A DNA stretch of 64,000 nt, taken from contig OZ020522.1 in the NCBI GenBank assembly GCA_963971425.1, forward strand, positions 1,772,168 to 1,836,167, read 5' to 3'. Of the stretch, positions 50,040 through 62,552 are shown in pieces. The stretch comes from Bryoerythrophyllum caledonicum. Lineage: Eukaryota > Streptophyta > Bryopsida > Pottiales > Pottiaceae. The notes beneath the pieces are model-generated. The model did not search any database and had not been told where the DNA came from. It saw only the letters and a program-made list of their open reading frames with translations. The translations under genes and the position numbers were made by a program. The first letter of the stretch is position 1. Every line of letters starts with the position of its first letter.

Positions 50040-50690
50040 TGAAGTTTAAATGGAGAGAGTAAACACATTAGGCAACTCCAAAAACTTTCTCTAGAATCTC
50101 AGTCAAATGTGAGATTTTCACTAATGGCAAGGAATATTATTTTCTTTCATATTGTCAAAAAAATAGTCTCATCTTTAGTGAAAAATAGCACATTAACCCA
50201 AGTCAAACATTTTCATACCTTGTCACAAATTGTTGGACAAGGTACTAAAAAAACTTCTTCTTTTCCAAATAAAATTTAGAGATCTTCATATGTTATAATT
50301 TTATATTTTTTCTACTTCAAAATGTGTTGTAACCCTTCTTATTGACCGTTTGGATTTTCATTCTAAAACATATTTAATTCACAAAAAAATAAAAAATAAA
50401 TTGGTAGTTTTTGAACCTCCACTTCTTGCACAATTATTTTGAATATGTTACACCTTTCTTCTACCTCTAAAAATTGGTTTACAAGGAACCAACTTCGTGC
50501 TTAACAAGATGGTAAATAATCTAGACATTGTGTAGTGCCAAAATTTCAAACCAAGTGAAGTCAAAGTTTGTTGATCCACACAACGTAGGGAAGAAAATGA
50601 ACCATTTTCTCTACTTCACATACACAATCTTTCAATTTGTGCGGTAAAATTTTATGAAATTTGGTGAGGACGTTACTTAGTCAGTTTCAA
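50040..50690. repeat. Decayed relative of the TTAA-flanked element family
   Basis: It matches the interior of copies A and C over several hundred bases: TTGAACCTCCACT, TTTTGAATATG, CTACCTCTAAAAATTGGT, GTGAAGTCAAAG and AAGAAAATGAACCATTTTCT. Ends are missing. It lies just outside the left edge of the GC-richer block that starts near 50.93 kb. Confidence 0.55.
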
Positions 50691-51506
50691 TTTACAATGG
50701 CAACGAGAAATAGTTGTACAAGAGAAGCTTTTTTAGAAAATCAGCTACCATATCTACATGAACTCTCATAAGATAGCAAGAACACAACCACAAGCACATG
50801 TAGTTAATGGATATTTAACTAAATGTGGACAAAACGATCAATTGTGGACTAAATTAGATACTTGTGATGACCCTAAACACCTACTAGATTGTCCTAAAAG
50901 ATACAATTTGTATGGGTGAAGGATATTACTCAGAATCTACTGAGGATTGTTAAAATGTCGCGTGACTTCTTTTCTCGGGGGGCGGCCGACCATGAGGCGA
51001 CGTAGACGACCTAGATTCTTCGTCTTCCATATTAACATGAATAGTGCTTTGTATTGCAGAGATATAGTAGAAGGAATTTAAACGCAAGTGTCGGCGGGCA
51101 GCCGAGACGTAGTGATCGAGGATAAGGTGAAACAAGCCATGATGGAGGATGGCGTCATGCACATAGTCCGCGATCATGAGCGTAAAAATATCTTGAATAA
51201 AGGGCTCAAATCCTGCGACTAGTGAAGAGAGGGGAGGGTGGTTTCTAAGCACAAGGAGGCTTCATACAAAACAATGAAGCGAGCGATTTAGGACACTTTG
51301 ACAAACAAAGACGACTGCATATTATCTGAGAAATAGTCGACACGATTGCATTTGTTGTGTAAAGTGTACAGCCACAGTCGGCGAGGAGCCGACAAGAACG
51401 CTCACTTCTATCTAGATAGAGACCTCGCCATCTAATAACCAAGAAGAGTACCAACAGTTCGATCTGACAACAATTGAGTCCTAAGATAAGGATTAAACAG
51501 CAATCC

Positions 51507-51523
51507 ATCGGCTGACAGCCGAT
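51507..51523 (-). terminator. Palindrome 10 nt after the DUF7869-like stop codon
   Basis: ATCGGCTGACAGCCGAT lies 10 nt downstream of the stop at 51534-51536 on the minus strand. Both arms have changed together (A/T ends), preserving pairing. Its place matches the palindromes after the stops at 62359 and 63272. It is called a 3'-end element by position only; no function is shown. Confidence 0.4.
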
Positions 51524-51533
51524 GAAATAAGAA

Positions 51534-54500
51534 TCAGTCCTCATCTCCACAAATAACTGAGATGCCACCAGCCTCCAGAGTTGCAACCGCAGCGCTCGCT
51601 GCCTCAGGTGGAATACGGTGAGAACTAGGAGGACCTTTCTTAGTGTGCGACGGATAGCGGTGCGAGTAAAGAACAATTCTGCAGTTTTGTACCTCTGAAA
51701 GACAAGGTTCCCTTTGCCATCTCCTGGTCCAGCATTCCCTCGCGACAATCTTCTTTGATTCACTCTTCCCTGACATGGGCATCCACGATTCGACTTTGAA
51801 ATTCCCGTAGCAATCACCTGGTGTCAGATTGACGCATTCAAGAACTCGGCCCATCCACACGGGAAGGTAATGACCGTTGCTAGGACGGCAGAGAACGAAA
51901 TCATTGAGTAAAACGTCTCGAAATGGATTGAACGATAGCTTCGGACGGCTCAATTCAGGGCCACAAAAAGGATATGCGTCGGGGTCATCCTCAGGGGTAA
52001 TGTCAGGAATTCCAATGACGTCATCGGGCGACTTCGAGCCACGAGCATGATCGCGAATCCAATTTGAAGTTGGCCAAAATCCTTCCTGGAGAGACTCCCG
52101 GTTTGGTGGCAGAGGACCAGATATAAGTTGATGGATACGCTCCCACTACAAAATGTAGGGTGCCATATCCGCTGCATAACGCTTGTCCCGGGACATGCCG
52201 GTCTTCCAGAACTCAATATATTTAGCAACTCCGTTCTTGATGAAGGATTGCTTCTCGCTGACTCCAGTGGCACGGGCAACCTCCTTCGCTAGGTTTCTTT
52301 TGTTCTGGTTAACTCGGACGTCCCCCCAGAGAGGCTTATATGGGACTGGCTTTGGATCTCCAATAGGTAGGCGTGGATTTCCGTGCTCATCCGCGGTCCA
52401 CATCTTGACAGGCTTACCTATAGGAGTCCAAGAAGAATCAATGGCACAAATTAAATGAGCACACGAACTCACAGCAGAAACGTATAGGTCCATCGGCGGG
52501 CCGCCGACGGAGATGAAACACGACGAAGGTTGAGAAAGCTAAAGAGAGATGGGAATAGGAGTATTTCCACCATGACAGGCCGACCTGGAGGAAGCCAGGA
52601 TGAATCAGTCGCACACTTCTTGTATCTCATGACCGGCCATCCAGCGTCATCTCCTTCCTCCTCCACGTAAAACTTGAATATGTGCATCTCTCCGAGTCCC
52701 ACAATCTTGTTACTCCCGTCATGATGATATCTAGCAATGTAACTCTTAAAATCTGCAACCTCTTGTACAAGTTCCAGAATGAACGCGACAGTCTTCTGCG
52801 AGTCCATGAAGGCTTTCATGAGGTGAGCCAAACAGTAAGTATTCTTCCGTTTGATGAGTTTCGATAGGTAACTAAAATGTGCGTCAATATCCTAATGAGT
52901 GTGGCCAACAATCAAGAATCCCACAGTGACCTCCTTAAAGATTTTTCTAGCTGTAAGAAGCGAACAAAACGCCATGAGGAACCGATTCTTGTTATCCTTG
53001 GCGGAGTTATCAAGCTGGAGAAACAACTTCCGAGGAAGCGGGATTTGCGGTCTACCAGAAGGAGTATTCGGGAATGGATCTCCTTTAGATTCAGGAATTG
53101 ATGACATACATCTGGACTTCCCATGAAGTAGAGCATCAAAGAATGGATTGAGGGGTGGACAGGTGAATAGCTCCTTGGACTCTCGCACGGGGCGCCTCTC
53201 TAATGCTCTTAGAACACGGCAGAGAGAAGAAATGGTAAAATTCGAGTCCCCCGGCCACAACGACGTCGAGTAATGAGCGTAGGCACCGTCGCAGTGTCCA
53301 TGTGTGAACATGCCGGTACATGAAATCGGAATCTGACCGAGCCCAGCGGTGGCCTTGGTTATCCTCTGCATTCTAGGAATGGCCGTCTTGGAGGTATCCA
53401 TCTTGTCATGAATTATGCAAAGAAACTCAGACGGGTACTGAATAGACTGAGCAGACCAGCCGGAATAAACATTTCTGCATGCCCTTTGGTAGTTTAGGTG
53501 CCTGTTTCTATCATCCGTGAGTCCTTGCCACTCGTCTGACCCGCGAGGATATTTTGCGATAAACTCGACGAGGAAGTTGCACTCCGTGCATCTAGAGAAG
53601 TTGCTGCCCACAGACTTCACTTCAACATTTCTAAAGAACCTTTTCTTCATGTTACTCACCGCAGATTGCGAAATCGGCTTTGCATTGCATTCGACGTTTA
53701 CCTGGATAAGACATTTTAAAGGATTTTAGTAATACAGAAAGACGATGGTGTCATGGGTATGCCCCGTAGGCAATTAGTGAGTTGTGTCGGCGGGCCGCCG
53801 ACGTCACTCGTAAAAGCAACAGAGAAGTCAGACCATTCTAAATTCAAAGATAGGGGAAAGTAGTGACAATACTTACAAAGTTGGCCATGTCACGTAAGTG
53901 ATTCCAATTCATGGCCGCGGGAAGGACCTTCAACGCGACGACCCTCTTGTTTCCGATGACACGGAACTCATTTGGCATCTGGTCTGCACTGTCATTGATA
54001 ATGCTGGATATGGTCCCACGAGCCTGAACGGTGTGAGGCCTGGGCCGCAAAGTGCCTGCGTTACCGTGGCTGCCATTTACGCGACCGATCCTAGAATCAT
54101 ATTTGTAGTTGTAGTATGCGGACTTCGACACGCCGTGAATGTTATACCAAGCGACTTCACAAACATCGACACCCATAAGGGTGATGTATAATTTTCGGAA
54201 TCCAGGAATTTGGTGAAGCTGGTCGACAACTGCATAGGCCATTTCGCGTCGTTGTTCGAAGCTTGACGCGTAGTACTTCCTTCAAATCTTGCGGATGTCT
54301 TCCCAACGAAATAGCTGGCAACATCGTTTCTTACAACACCTTCTCGCGCTTACGAGGCGGCACTCATCTAAGCTCTGAAGGCGACGGAACTTGGAAACCG
54401 ACACATCGTCTTTCGGCAAAAGCTTCCGACGAACGCCCCTGTAAGGATCCATAGGCACACCCTCAAGCCCGTCATCCTCGCATGCTGCTTGACTATGCGT

Positions 54501-55667
54501 TGAGCAGAATGTAAGGCACTCAGAAAGAAGTGGACCACCTTCAAGGCGCGTGTGAGTTAATCGCCAGCGCATAGTCGTCATCTGAAGATCCTCGTCCTCT
54601 GAGACAAAGAAGACCCCAACATCAGTGTCTCCTAAAATCTCTGAATCGCATGCCTCATGTGGCAAGCAAACTTGGATCATGGCACGCCCAATTGTAGCGA
54701 AGTTGTCATCTAGAAGATGACAGTACTTGTTCCGCCATTGGGGTCGGTCTAGGAACGAATTCGGAACAAATACACCGTCGAGGGTAAGGGGTGGATTTTC
54801 AAAAGAGTGATAATTATGTTGTCGGCGGCCCGCCGACGGGACATCATCGTCACTTCTAGCAGCCATTTCAGTCTCCGATTCGGATCCCTCCATATAACTA
54901 CGGGTTCCATGATTATAATTGTCCTCATATACCCTATCGGAATGGTTGTCGTCATCCGATGCTTCAATGTCAGTATTAATCAATGAAGGGTCAATCCCCA
55001 GGGCATCGTCGGAGCGGACATCAAGTAAAAAGGGACAAACCCGATAGCCACTCCAAAGGACTAGTAAGCCTATAGAATCGTCGAGAGCGCCGATGGAGGG
55101 AATCTCGCAATGTGCGGGATGACCGACGTATTTAGGATTGACTGATTGAACTCTGACAAGCAGGAAGAAGCTGTGAGGAATGAGAAATCCCTCCCACGTA
55201 CCCTTCGGTGAGCATTCGTCGATGACTCCAACTCCTGCACAACGTCTCTGATCGCCGCTGCCATCAAGTAAGACCACCTCCATGTCGTTGCGAAGGTCCA
55301 GAAACTCTTGGATGGGCTTCAGGTCATCAACTGAGAGAGAAGATATCTCAGCAGGCTCCTCTGAATGTTCAACGATGTCAGCGTAAGGCCTAAGATCAGC
55401 GACCTCCCAGTGAATCGACCGACCTTCGCAGTCCCGCAACATGGAAATGCCATCGACAGGAAATGGAATGGGCATCTCCAGTGCATCGGACACTTCAATA
55501 ACCTTCACACGTAATATCCATGGGTCTTTGAGAACGACCCTCTCGACAATCGCCCTACCAGCAAAGTAGAGGCCGGAATGAGTGAAAGCAACAGCAACAC
55601 CTTTGCGGGGCTTCCATCGTCCAGAAGTCCCATTCCTCATGAACGACAGCATGAGTTCGGGATCCAT
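51534..55667 (-). pseudogene. DUF7869-like, transposase-related gene with in-frame stops
   Basis: Three exons with matching phases: 55667-53877, 53701-52585, 52417-51534 (1264 codons). The first half has acidic and variable regions, then CEVAWYNIHGVSKSAYYNYK, a helix-turn-helix-like stretch. The second exon carries FLQLDNSAKDNKNRF and VGFLIVGHTH-x-DIDAHF, the LDNxxxxNKNR...GHTHxDxD signature of the DUF7869 family found in transposon-like genes of algae, oomycetes and animals. In-frame stops: TGA at 54282-54284, TAG at 52892-52894 (inside the GHTHxDID motif, where Glu is usual) and TAG at 52146-52148. The frame otherwise stays open over 1.2 kb of exon on each side, so decay is recent. The intron 52418-52584 looks newly made by duplication. 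Palindromes lie in both introns and in exon 1 (54821). Transposase activity is an inference from family. Confidence 0.6.
52418..52584 (-). other. Intron flanked by duplicated exon sequence
   Basis: The donor lies in CATDSSWLPPG|RPVM and the acceptor in CAIDSSWTPIG|KPVK coding contexts. Both sites are the same AG|GT position of two diverged copies of one segment about 168 bp apart. The 167-bp intron is thus bounded by halves of a tandem duplication and holds one palindrome (52492-52508). Confidence 0.65.
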
Positions 55668-56879
55668 GCTGACGTCAGTGATATGAAATCACTGAAGACA
55701 GTGGATGAGGAAATTGCAGCAACAATGATTTCGTCGGCCGCCCGCCGACGAGGGTGGCTCTGAAGTCTCGAAGTCAATGAACCTGAACAACAACCACACA
55801 AGTCCCTAAATTAGCTTCAGAGTCGCTGGAAAATCTGTCCCGAAAACCATGCCGTCGGCTGCCCGCCGATGGCTGCACGTTACACATAGAGTCATCCATG
55901 TCAAGGATGTGACAGGCATCCGCCGAGCGAATATTATCATCTGCCGACGGCCTTTAGAACAGGTGAAGAACATTTCGTGGGAACTAAGTTAGTATTACCT
56001 GATTTAAGGTGAGCCATCTAAAACAATAAAACTGCCCGATACGTGACAGTGAATATCCAAGCATATTCAGGTGAAGGTGTGAGATAAAAAACGGACCATT
56101 GTTGGACCAATGGTAACGGAAATGTGCACGATCAGATATTTAGATTCTAAATTAGCCTCTAAGAGAATCAGTACCACTTGGGAGGATGAGAAGTCAGGGC
56201 ATTGAATAGGGGGCAAGCGAGTCCAGAAATGACGCGTGAGTTCCTAAGGTTTAGTTCATATCCCCACCATCATTCGTATTGGTTCGCGCGCGAACTTCAA
56301 ATTTGAAATTAGCCGCCAAAATCGATCGACGGCACGCTCAAGGGTTGTCGAGAGCGCGCCAAATTTTGTAGATTCAAAATGGAACGAGGGGACAAGATGA
56401 AATCAAATCATTCGAAGTGACATCGTAGGTGTAGGACCCTATACCCTAGGACGAATGATTGCAGAGGCGACATTAATAATGTCACATCGATTCGAGGTAT
56501 CATGGCCCCAAAATCCTAGTTTCTATGATTTCATCCGAGACGACACTTCGACATGGCATGTCACTTCATTAATGATACCTGGATCAGGCTTAGCACCCGG
56601 TCATGAAGTCTTGGCCGTCCAAAAATCCTCCTACCGAGATCGAACGGCTGCGACGGTCCACCGGATCCGAGTACAAAACCCTGTCGTCTTCCTATTTCTG
56701 GTCATTTCTAATCCTGTACTTCTTGATTTCGCGTTTTTGCTAAGTTAAGCGTGCTTACAGCTTTAAGCTTAGTGTTTGTATTCATCCGCCGATCAACAAT
56801 AGCCGACAGACGTCGGAGGCTAACAGAGGCGCTTCAGCGCAACTGATCAGCCGAGGAGTAATTCCCACCCGCCGACAAA
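55668..56879. promoter_or_regulatory. Divergent promoter region between the two element genes
   Basis: About 1.2 kb separates the leftward ATG (55667) and the proposed rightward ATG (56880). It holds two full palindromes (55733, 55854) and partial GCCGAC-type words near 55942, 56790, 56810 and 56868. Transcription of both genes must start here or close by. No TATA box was confidently placed. Confidence 0.45.
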
Positions 56880-59800
56880 ATGGCGACAACGCAGAGGTAT
56901 GTACATCATCACCGTCGGCGGCCAGCCAACGGATTTCGAGTGCCGTATTAGATATGCCCTTTTGGTTTATGGTGTTTTGTCGGCGGCCCGCCGACGAAAG
57001 TTGTGTTTAGTGTAGTTAAACTTACTGTTATGTTCGAATTTTCATTTAGAAGTGATCACAAGTGGATGTAGACCGGTTTCAGAATGAATTCACGATAGGA
57101 TCTTCAAAATGGTACTTTGTGATTCACAATTGACTGCGTCCGTCGGCGACCCGCCGACGAATGCTAAGTTCACACTTGAAGAAGCTTATGTTGCATTAGG
57201 GTCTATCGCACAGAAATGATAAGTAGAGTGTGAAGTGTGGATTCCAAGGTCATAGTGTCTCCAAACATCACTGTGGTCGTTGGCGGCCCGCCGATGAAGT
57301 CTTTGGCAGGTTGTCTGATCTTCGATTATGTCACTCAGGACTGTTGTTCCAAACAAGCTGAAGTGGCTCATCGGCAGCGCTGTGGACGTCGAAGTGGACG
57401 TGGGCCGGCCGGATGACAATATGCCACGAGTCACATGTGAATTCCACCCACAGTTAACGTCGTGGGGAATCACATGGAGGAAGGAAGTGATTGCCGAGTT
57501 GGGTATCAACGGAAATCACAACGCCAAAACATTCGTGGGTGGGAGCCTGGTGTCCGTGCTTGACATGAAGGAGGACCCGGAAGACGAGGAGAAAGTGCGA
57601 CTCCTCATTCAGGTGAAGGTTAAAATGGCTGATGAAAACCCGGACAACATCGCGGTTCGAATTCCCTGGATGACCTGCACTCAAGAGCTATGCATCACTG
57701 CTCAGGAGAGCGGGATGCAGTTCCTCAGCTTGACTCCTGAAGACAAGACGGATTTACTTACTTGTTTCAGTGAAGCGAAGGACCTTAGGGAAGCGGATCT
57801 TTCTAGGGCCGGGGTCATGACGGCCTCAAAGTCGAAGACGGTGAGGAAGCCCAGGAACTCCAGGAAAGCAGCTAGCGACACTGGGACTGAAGTTGCTGGA
57901 ACTCCCGACACCGGAGAGTCGAGTATGCAGGTGGTCAAGAGGAGGTCGTCTAAGAAGGAGCCGAAGGTGAAGTCCGTGGCCGATGCGCTTTCATTTGCCA
58001 ACCACCTCTCTGTCAAGACGAGTGGTCAGGAGCTGGACATCATGTACAAGGCGTTAGAGGATGGTCTGAGCGCCTGTTATCCATTCGGGCAGAACATGCT
58101 CCCAGCAAAGATCTCCTCCGACAAAATTCATGTTGCTCCCGACTCGATGAAGTACAGACCCATCATCGCGAAGCGCACAGAACAACTTGTGCTATTCTAC
58201 AGAGGATTGGGACCATGGCGGGCAAAGCCACCTCTGTACTGTGTTCCTCTGCGGGGTCCTCCGGGAACAATAGAGAATGGGAGGGTGCTGCATGGGATCG
58301 AGCTTGTGCTGCCAAGGATTCACGCGACCATGGACGTCGAAGTTGTGCTTGATGGAGTACACTACAAGTGGTGGAATTCTCCAACATGCCACTGGTACAT
58401 CATTGGTGGCCAACAAACGTACCTGGCATGCAAAGCACTCGGCGAGTTGCAGCCCGTGGATTCGGACAGGGCGAATTACTTCCTCGATCACGATATTATC
58501 CCATTGTGGTCGAGGGATCCGGAAAACCTCGTGAAGATCTCCAACCTCTTGATCATTGAAATCAAGGACAAGAAAGCGGAGGAGACCTTCGTGTCGTAGC
58601 TCCGGAAGATGAAGGATAAGTGGATCGAGCATGGTCGGCTCGATAGGAGGACGAACTACAAGAAGTGGAAGGTAATGTGTCACTTTACACAGCAATTTCG
58701 CGCTCCGTTATTGGCAATCTCTTGAGCATGGTGGTTTTATCATAGATTATGTTTCGTCGGCGGGTAGCCGACAACATTGTGATTGAGCTCATGTTTATGT
58801 CATCTTCATCATGTTTTACAGGAGTTCTGCAAGGAATACCTTGCAACACTGTTGGGGAAGGACTCCAAGACGGACACGTTGAAGCTGCCGCTTGTCTTTG
58901 CAGCAGACAATCTTTACAACAAGTGGCAGGAAGTATTCGACGCATGGGATCGGGGCACCCTGATTGGTGAGGATGGGAAGAAGCCCCAAAACATCCTTAA
59001 AATTCCTCAACGGGACCTAACGCTCCACGACCTTCAACATATTCTCGCCCTCCGGGACGAGGAATCCATGAAGCTGGCTCATGAAATCCTCGCGAAGAAG
59101 GTATACTTGAAGGTAACGGGGGGGCGCGACAAGGATGCAGAAGGTGTATCGCTGAAATCCTGGTGTCAGGACAAGAAGATGGAATACATCATCAAGAACG
59201 AGCTCATGCTGATGTATCGGAAGTATCCATTAAAGAAGGCTGGGGATAACACCTACTCACCTTGGCCAGTTGAAGAATACGTGAAGCTGATAGAAGAGAA
59301 GGGCATCAGCGACGAAATCGTCATGAACATCAGACGCGAGCTGGAGCTGAGTGATCCGGGGAAGGCCTACCTCAAAGGGAGGTACATCGGGATTACTCCA
59401 AGTACCACCCCAGCGCCAGCAGAGTTCCATGCGGCGTTACGAAAGTATGCCCTCAACTGCAACGATGTTGTAGATGAGTATAGTGTCCGTCACGAGGTAC
59501 GGGTTGCGCAGGAGCTTGAGAACGTCGTGAGCCTGATCGATGAACCCGGACTCTTCAATCTGGAGAAGGCGGCGCGCGAGATGTTTATCGTGTTTGGCTT
59601 CGATAAGGGCGGGGATCCAATCTACTGCAACAAGGACGGGCTCAAGGTTGTTGCAGAGAGGGTCCTTCGGGGTGATGGGGATGACCGGGAACTCTATGCT
59701 CCTTCAGTCTTCATCACTGACGACGAGTCCAATTTCGTGATTGAGACTGAATGTCGTTCGAAGAAGCTGGATTGCGCAGTCCACACCATCCGCTACCTTC

Positions 59801-62359
59801 CAGACTCCGGCGGTAGATTCACTCCTTCCGCCATGGACGAGAGACCCATCGTGCATGTCGGCATCCTCTTCAACCAGCCTGGAGCTCCACGGGACTGCCT
59901 GCGCCAGTTTCAAAAGGTAACTGGACTGACGAAGCCTCTCAGTCCACTCTACGACGACGCTGCCTCGCCCTCGGCTGAGAGTTGGGCTGGAGATGAATGC
60001 CATCCAAGCTTGGGGTTGCTCTCATCGATTTTGCAACCCACACTGGTGAAGGGCGACTAAAGTCTGACCGTCTTCAACACTTGGGGTGGAGGCAACGTGA
60101 CTGCATTGGCCTTGGTAAGTCACCTCTCTTTCATCCAATCATTCCTTCTTTGCATCACCTTCTTGTATTCGTCGGCGGCCCGCCGATGAGACAGTTTTTA
60201 TTTTGATTATTGATCGACACTAATTGCCCAACAGAGACACAAGGCTACAGTCATCGAGTTTGTTCGCGAGGAGGCGGAGGTTGCTGTCGCGATGGAGCGG
60301 GCGCAGGCAATGTCCTTCCTGCCGGGCAGAGCTCACCCGCTTGCGCTAACTCTTCCACCTGAGCCCGCTGTGGGACCCAATGAGGTGGTCAACTTGACAA
60401 AGGATTCAGACCATGGGACTGACATGGGCGAGGATGCGATGGACGACAACCTCTTCCCCGACATCGTCGACAACGATGGTCTGCTTACAGCAACCGATTT
60501 AGGTGTTCGTCTTGATGAAGCACACCTGATAAGGCCTCAGAAGGGAGGAAAGGCAGCAGTTGTTGTGCGATCACTGGTGGCGCCGCGACGTGATGACCGT
60601 CCCCCTGCACCAAGCGGGATGACCGTCCCCCTGTTCGCTCAGCCTGCGGATGAGACTGTCTTGCGCTCGCAAGGTGCCTTCGTCCCTCCTCGAGCTGTGA
60701 CCCCAATCGACCCACGAGTCGGCGGCCCGCCGATGCCGCATGCACCAAGCCCAGCTGTATCTGGTGGGCCTGTACCGGGTGAGAATCCTTCGAGTTCTTC
60801 ACAGCCAAGCGGGTCCGCTACTCTGAAATCCGGTGATGTTCAACATCAGGCATCGGTGACAGAGGTTGTGGCCAAGAAGAAGAAACCGAATGTGAGGATT
60901 ATTCCTCCCAACCGGACTACTCAAGTTGTGGCTCCCGAGATTAGTGGAGGACGGACTCCCTAGAGTTCCCCCCCAACTGAGCCACCGATAAAAAAGCCTC
61001 GGAGCCAATCGCTAAAGAGCAAGGCACCGTCGGAAGAGGGTGGCATTTCCTCCGGAGTGCCGTCACCGAAGAGCACTTCGAAGATCAGCAAGGAGGGGCG
61101 GTCAAGGAAGCGGTCGCCTCCGCCTGCGAAAAAGGGAGTGCGGAAGTCGAAAAGGGGGGGTAGCGCTGGTTCCACCCCAAGAGAATCAGCAATGTCCCCA
61201 GACTCTGCTGATCATCCCAACACGGGGCTATCGCCTACTGCTCCTTCTGTGAGGCAGGATACAGGCAATACATCCGGAGGTTAGTCACGAGATAGTGCAC
61301 CTAGGAGATTTTCTTGCAGTTTAGGACACTACCTTTTTAATACATGTACTTTATCACGTGAACACAAAGCTCATTTTCCATGGTTGTTCTTCTGAGTTCG
61401 CAGTCTGATATCAGAATGTGTTTTCATGTTCCATTTTTCTGTCGGTTGCCCGCCGACTGTATATCTAATAGCTTCCATATTTCTATCAATCAGCAGTTCA
61501 TCCGGGTTTTCCTACAGCTGTCGTTTCAACTCCAGCAATCGACGATGATGGAGCGGATCGGGAAACAGAGGCACTTGAACACTTCATTCAGGTGGGCAGA
61601 CAACCACTCAGTAACTATTTCCTTGTCCTCCAAGTAGATGGTCTGTTGCTCGCCCTGGATATTGACAAAGACGGGTCGTTGTATAGCAAGATCCGGCCAC
61701 GCATGGTTGAGTTTCTGAACTACTGCGTTACGAACTTCAGCATTGTGATCTGGAGTTCGGAGGATCCAGATAGGCATGCCCATGAAATGAAAATCCTTAG
61801 AGATGCATGTCCCAGCATTAGAAAGCTTCATTATATTTTTGATCAGTCGTACTGCAACGTGGCGAGGTTTGGTGTTGGGGGTCAGAAACTCTACCTGAAG
61901 AGGCTGTCAACTCTATTCTTGAGTCCCGCAGCGCTAAAAGGAACTGAAGCGAATAGCGGCAACACCCTGTTGATTGACGTTTCTCCTTTTTCGAACGTCA
62001 AGAACAGTCCATATAATGCCATCCATCCGGTTCCCTTCACCATGGATTCTATTGAGACCTTTACGAATGAGTCCTCTGTTCTCTTCAAGGTCTCAAAGTT
62101 CCTTGAAGCCATGAAAGAGTCAGGCATGCCTGTACCCTTGTATACCGCGGTTGCCGATTGCCTTTCCTTGGTGAAGGAATCGGCTGTGCCTTTCGAAAGT
62201 CCAAGAATGGCAGCCCTTCGCCTGGTAGAAAAAGAGAAAACCTCCTCTAGCAGGACCGTCGTCCCTTGGATCCGTCGTTTCCTACCAGGTGACCCTGCAT
62301 GGGAGCAGTACATTTGGACGTACCCAAGCAGTAGGCGTCCACGTCCTAGTACTACTTAG
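56880..62359 (+). pseudogene. ParB-like / FCP1-like fusion gene with in-frame stops
   Basis: Five exons join in phase: 56880-56896, 57339-58671, 58822-60114, 60235-61279, 61494-62359. The first exon gives only MATTQ plus two bases; an ATG at 57328 without splicing is the alternative start. Exon 2 ends with a ParB/Srx-like region, HYKWWNSP then CHWYIIGGQQTYLACKAL (about 58,370-58,440), comparable with the DGNHR exon of the locus at 6.7-9.0 kb. Exon 3 is unrecognised. Exon 4 is Ser/Pro-rich with basic, nuclear-signal-like runs (KKKKPNVR, RSRKRSPPP). Exon 5 is an FCP1/NLI-like HAD domain: YFLVLQVDGLLL, VIWSSE, NTLLIDVSP, ending PGDPAWEQ and YPSSRRP. The nucleophile Asp of motif I is Gln here. 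In-frame stops: TAG 58597-58599, TAA 60058-60060, TAG 60961-60963. A palindrome follows the final stop by 7 nt and AATAAA lies at 62431-62436. Confidence 0.55.
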
Positions 62360-62366
62360 AACTTGC

Positions 62367-62383
62367 CGTCGGCGGGCAGCCGA
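62367..62383 (+). terminator. Palindrome 7 nt after FCP1-like cassette 1
   Basis: GTCGGCGGGCAGCCGAC follows the stop at 62357-62359 by 7 nt, and AATAAA follows at 62431-62436. It resembles a stop-hairpin-polyadenylation layout. Called by position only. Confidence 0.4.
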
Positions 62384-62552
62384 CGCTTGTAGAACCCGTT
62401 TTGTAATTCACGTCGGTATAAATCTACATAAATAAAGACTGTCTCCAACTTTCTGAGGTACATATTCCAAATTTATGTCGTCATAACAATCACAGTGTTC
62501 GGTGCTAATGTAAAATACTTATTATATCTATGTCGTCGACTTTTGCCTCCAG

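Noticed and set aside
54282-54454. Plus-strand open frame across the end of the first DUF7869-like open stretch
   Set aside because: Antisense shadow; the minus-strand frame continues on both sides with family-like sequence.
58597-60963. Alternative genetic code (TAG read as Gln)
   Set aside because: The intact host genes stop normally (the kinase at TAG and H2B at TAG), and TGA and TAA also interrupt element genes; decay is simpler.
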